22,893 bases of DNA, taken from Caldisericaceae bacterium (GTDB taxonomy: Bacteria > Caldisericota > Caldisericia > Caldisericales > Caldisericaceae). The stretch covers positions 1 through 22,893 of the forward strand of contig JALSNB010000367.1 of NCBI GenBank assembly GCA_026987225.1. The letters are read 5' to 3'. Below, piece after piece: positions 22,841-22,893 of this stretch (position 1 is the first letter of the stretch; every line of letters begins with the position of its first letter). The translations under genes and the position numbers were made by a program. Below the pieces are notes generated by a model. That model saw only the letters and a program-made list of their open reading frames with translations, was not told the origin of the DNA and did no database searches.

Positions 22841-22893
22841 AAAACCTCCTATATATTTTTATCATTTTTCTTTAAATAGTCAATCAATTTATT

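Noticed and set aside
22856..22883. Minus-strand TTGACT-16-TAAAAA before the PadR gene
   Set aside because: The transcript would start inside the ribosome site (22845-22850), leaving it incomplete. The real promoter may lie partly outside the window.
1..22893. tRNA, rRNA, CRISPR, insertion sequence, phage or toxin-antitoxin genes
   Set aside because: None was seen by eye on either strand; small structured RNAs inside coding regions cannot be excluded without a covariance-model search.

Overview
The window is a 22.9 kb piece of a low-GC bacterial chromosome, almost wholly coding, with tightly packed genes. Many junctions overlap (ATGA, TGATG, 1-29 bp), most genes have strong AGGAGG-type ribosome sites, and the proteins are rich in Lys, Glu and Ile. 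Butyrate kinase with two phosphate butyryltransferases, a minimal SufC-SufB iron-sulfur pair without SufS/SufU/SufE, and the S1-fab gene order suggest a strict anaerobe, perhaps thermophilic, from a deep-branching lineage (Caldisericota-like, or a relative of Thermotogae/Dictyoglomi/Firmicutes). This placement is inference. No tRNA, rRNA, CRISPR, insertion sequence or phage gene is visible, and no stretch over 300 bases lacks a gene.

Layout. (1) 1-4275, plus: 3' part of recN, then buk and two tandem ptb paralogues, which make ATP from acyl-CoA through acyl-phosphate. (2) 4276-10209, plus: a promoter with an inverted repeat, then rpsA (four S1 domains), fabZ, fabH, fabD, fabG, acpP and fabF, closed by a strong intrinsic terminator. 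This unit supplies every step of type II fatty acid elongation except enoyl-ACP reduction and malonyl-CoA formation. (3) 10233-13823, plus: a class II aldolase-family gene, then dnaG and rpoD. dnaG-rpoD has its own predicted promoter inside the aldolase 3' end, and an upstream mini-ORF ends exactly on the dnaG start. (4) 13817-15383, minus: pepT then csaA, with csaA running tail-to-tail into rpoD. (5) 15480-17832, plus: nucleoside phosphorylase, pseudouridine-5'-phosphate glycosidase and a SAM methyltransferase, looking like a nucleoside-salvage unit. (6) 17829-21023, plus: a sigma-A-type promoter with a 23-bp palindrome, then sufC, sufB, an Rrf2/IscR-like regulator with cluster-ligand cysteines, and an Mrp/ApbC carrier: a compact, probably self-regulated Fe-S operon. 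(7) 21047-22840: an unrecognised exported protein, and on the minus strand a PadR-family regulator with an extra N-terminal segment.

Most of this is conserved housekeeping. The least ordinary signals are the dnaG leader mini-ORF, the two candidate operators (before rpsA-fab and before sufC), the two diverged ptb copies beside recN, and the exported protein. I found no convincing wholly new multi-gene system.
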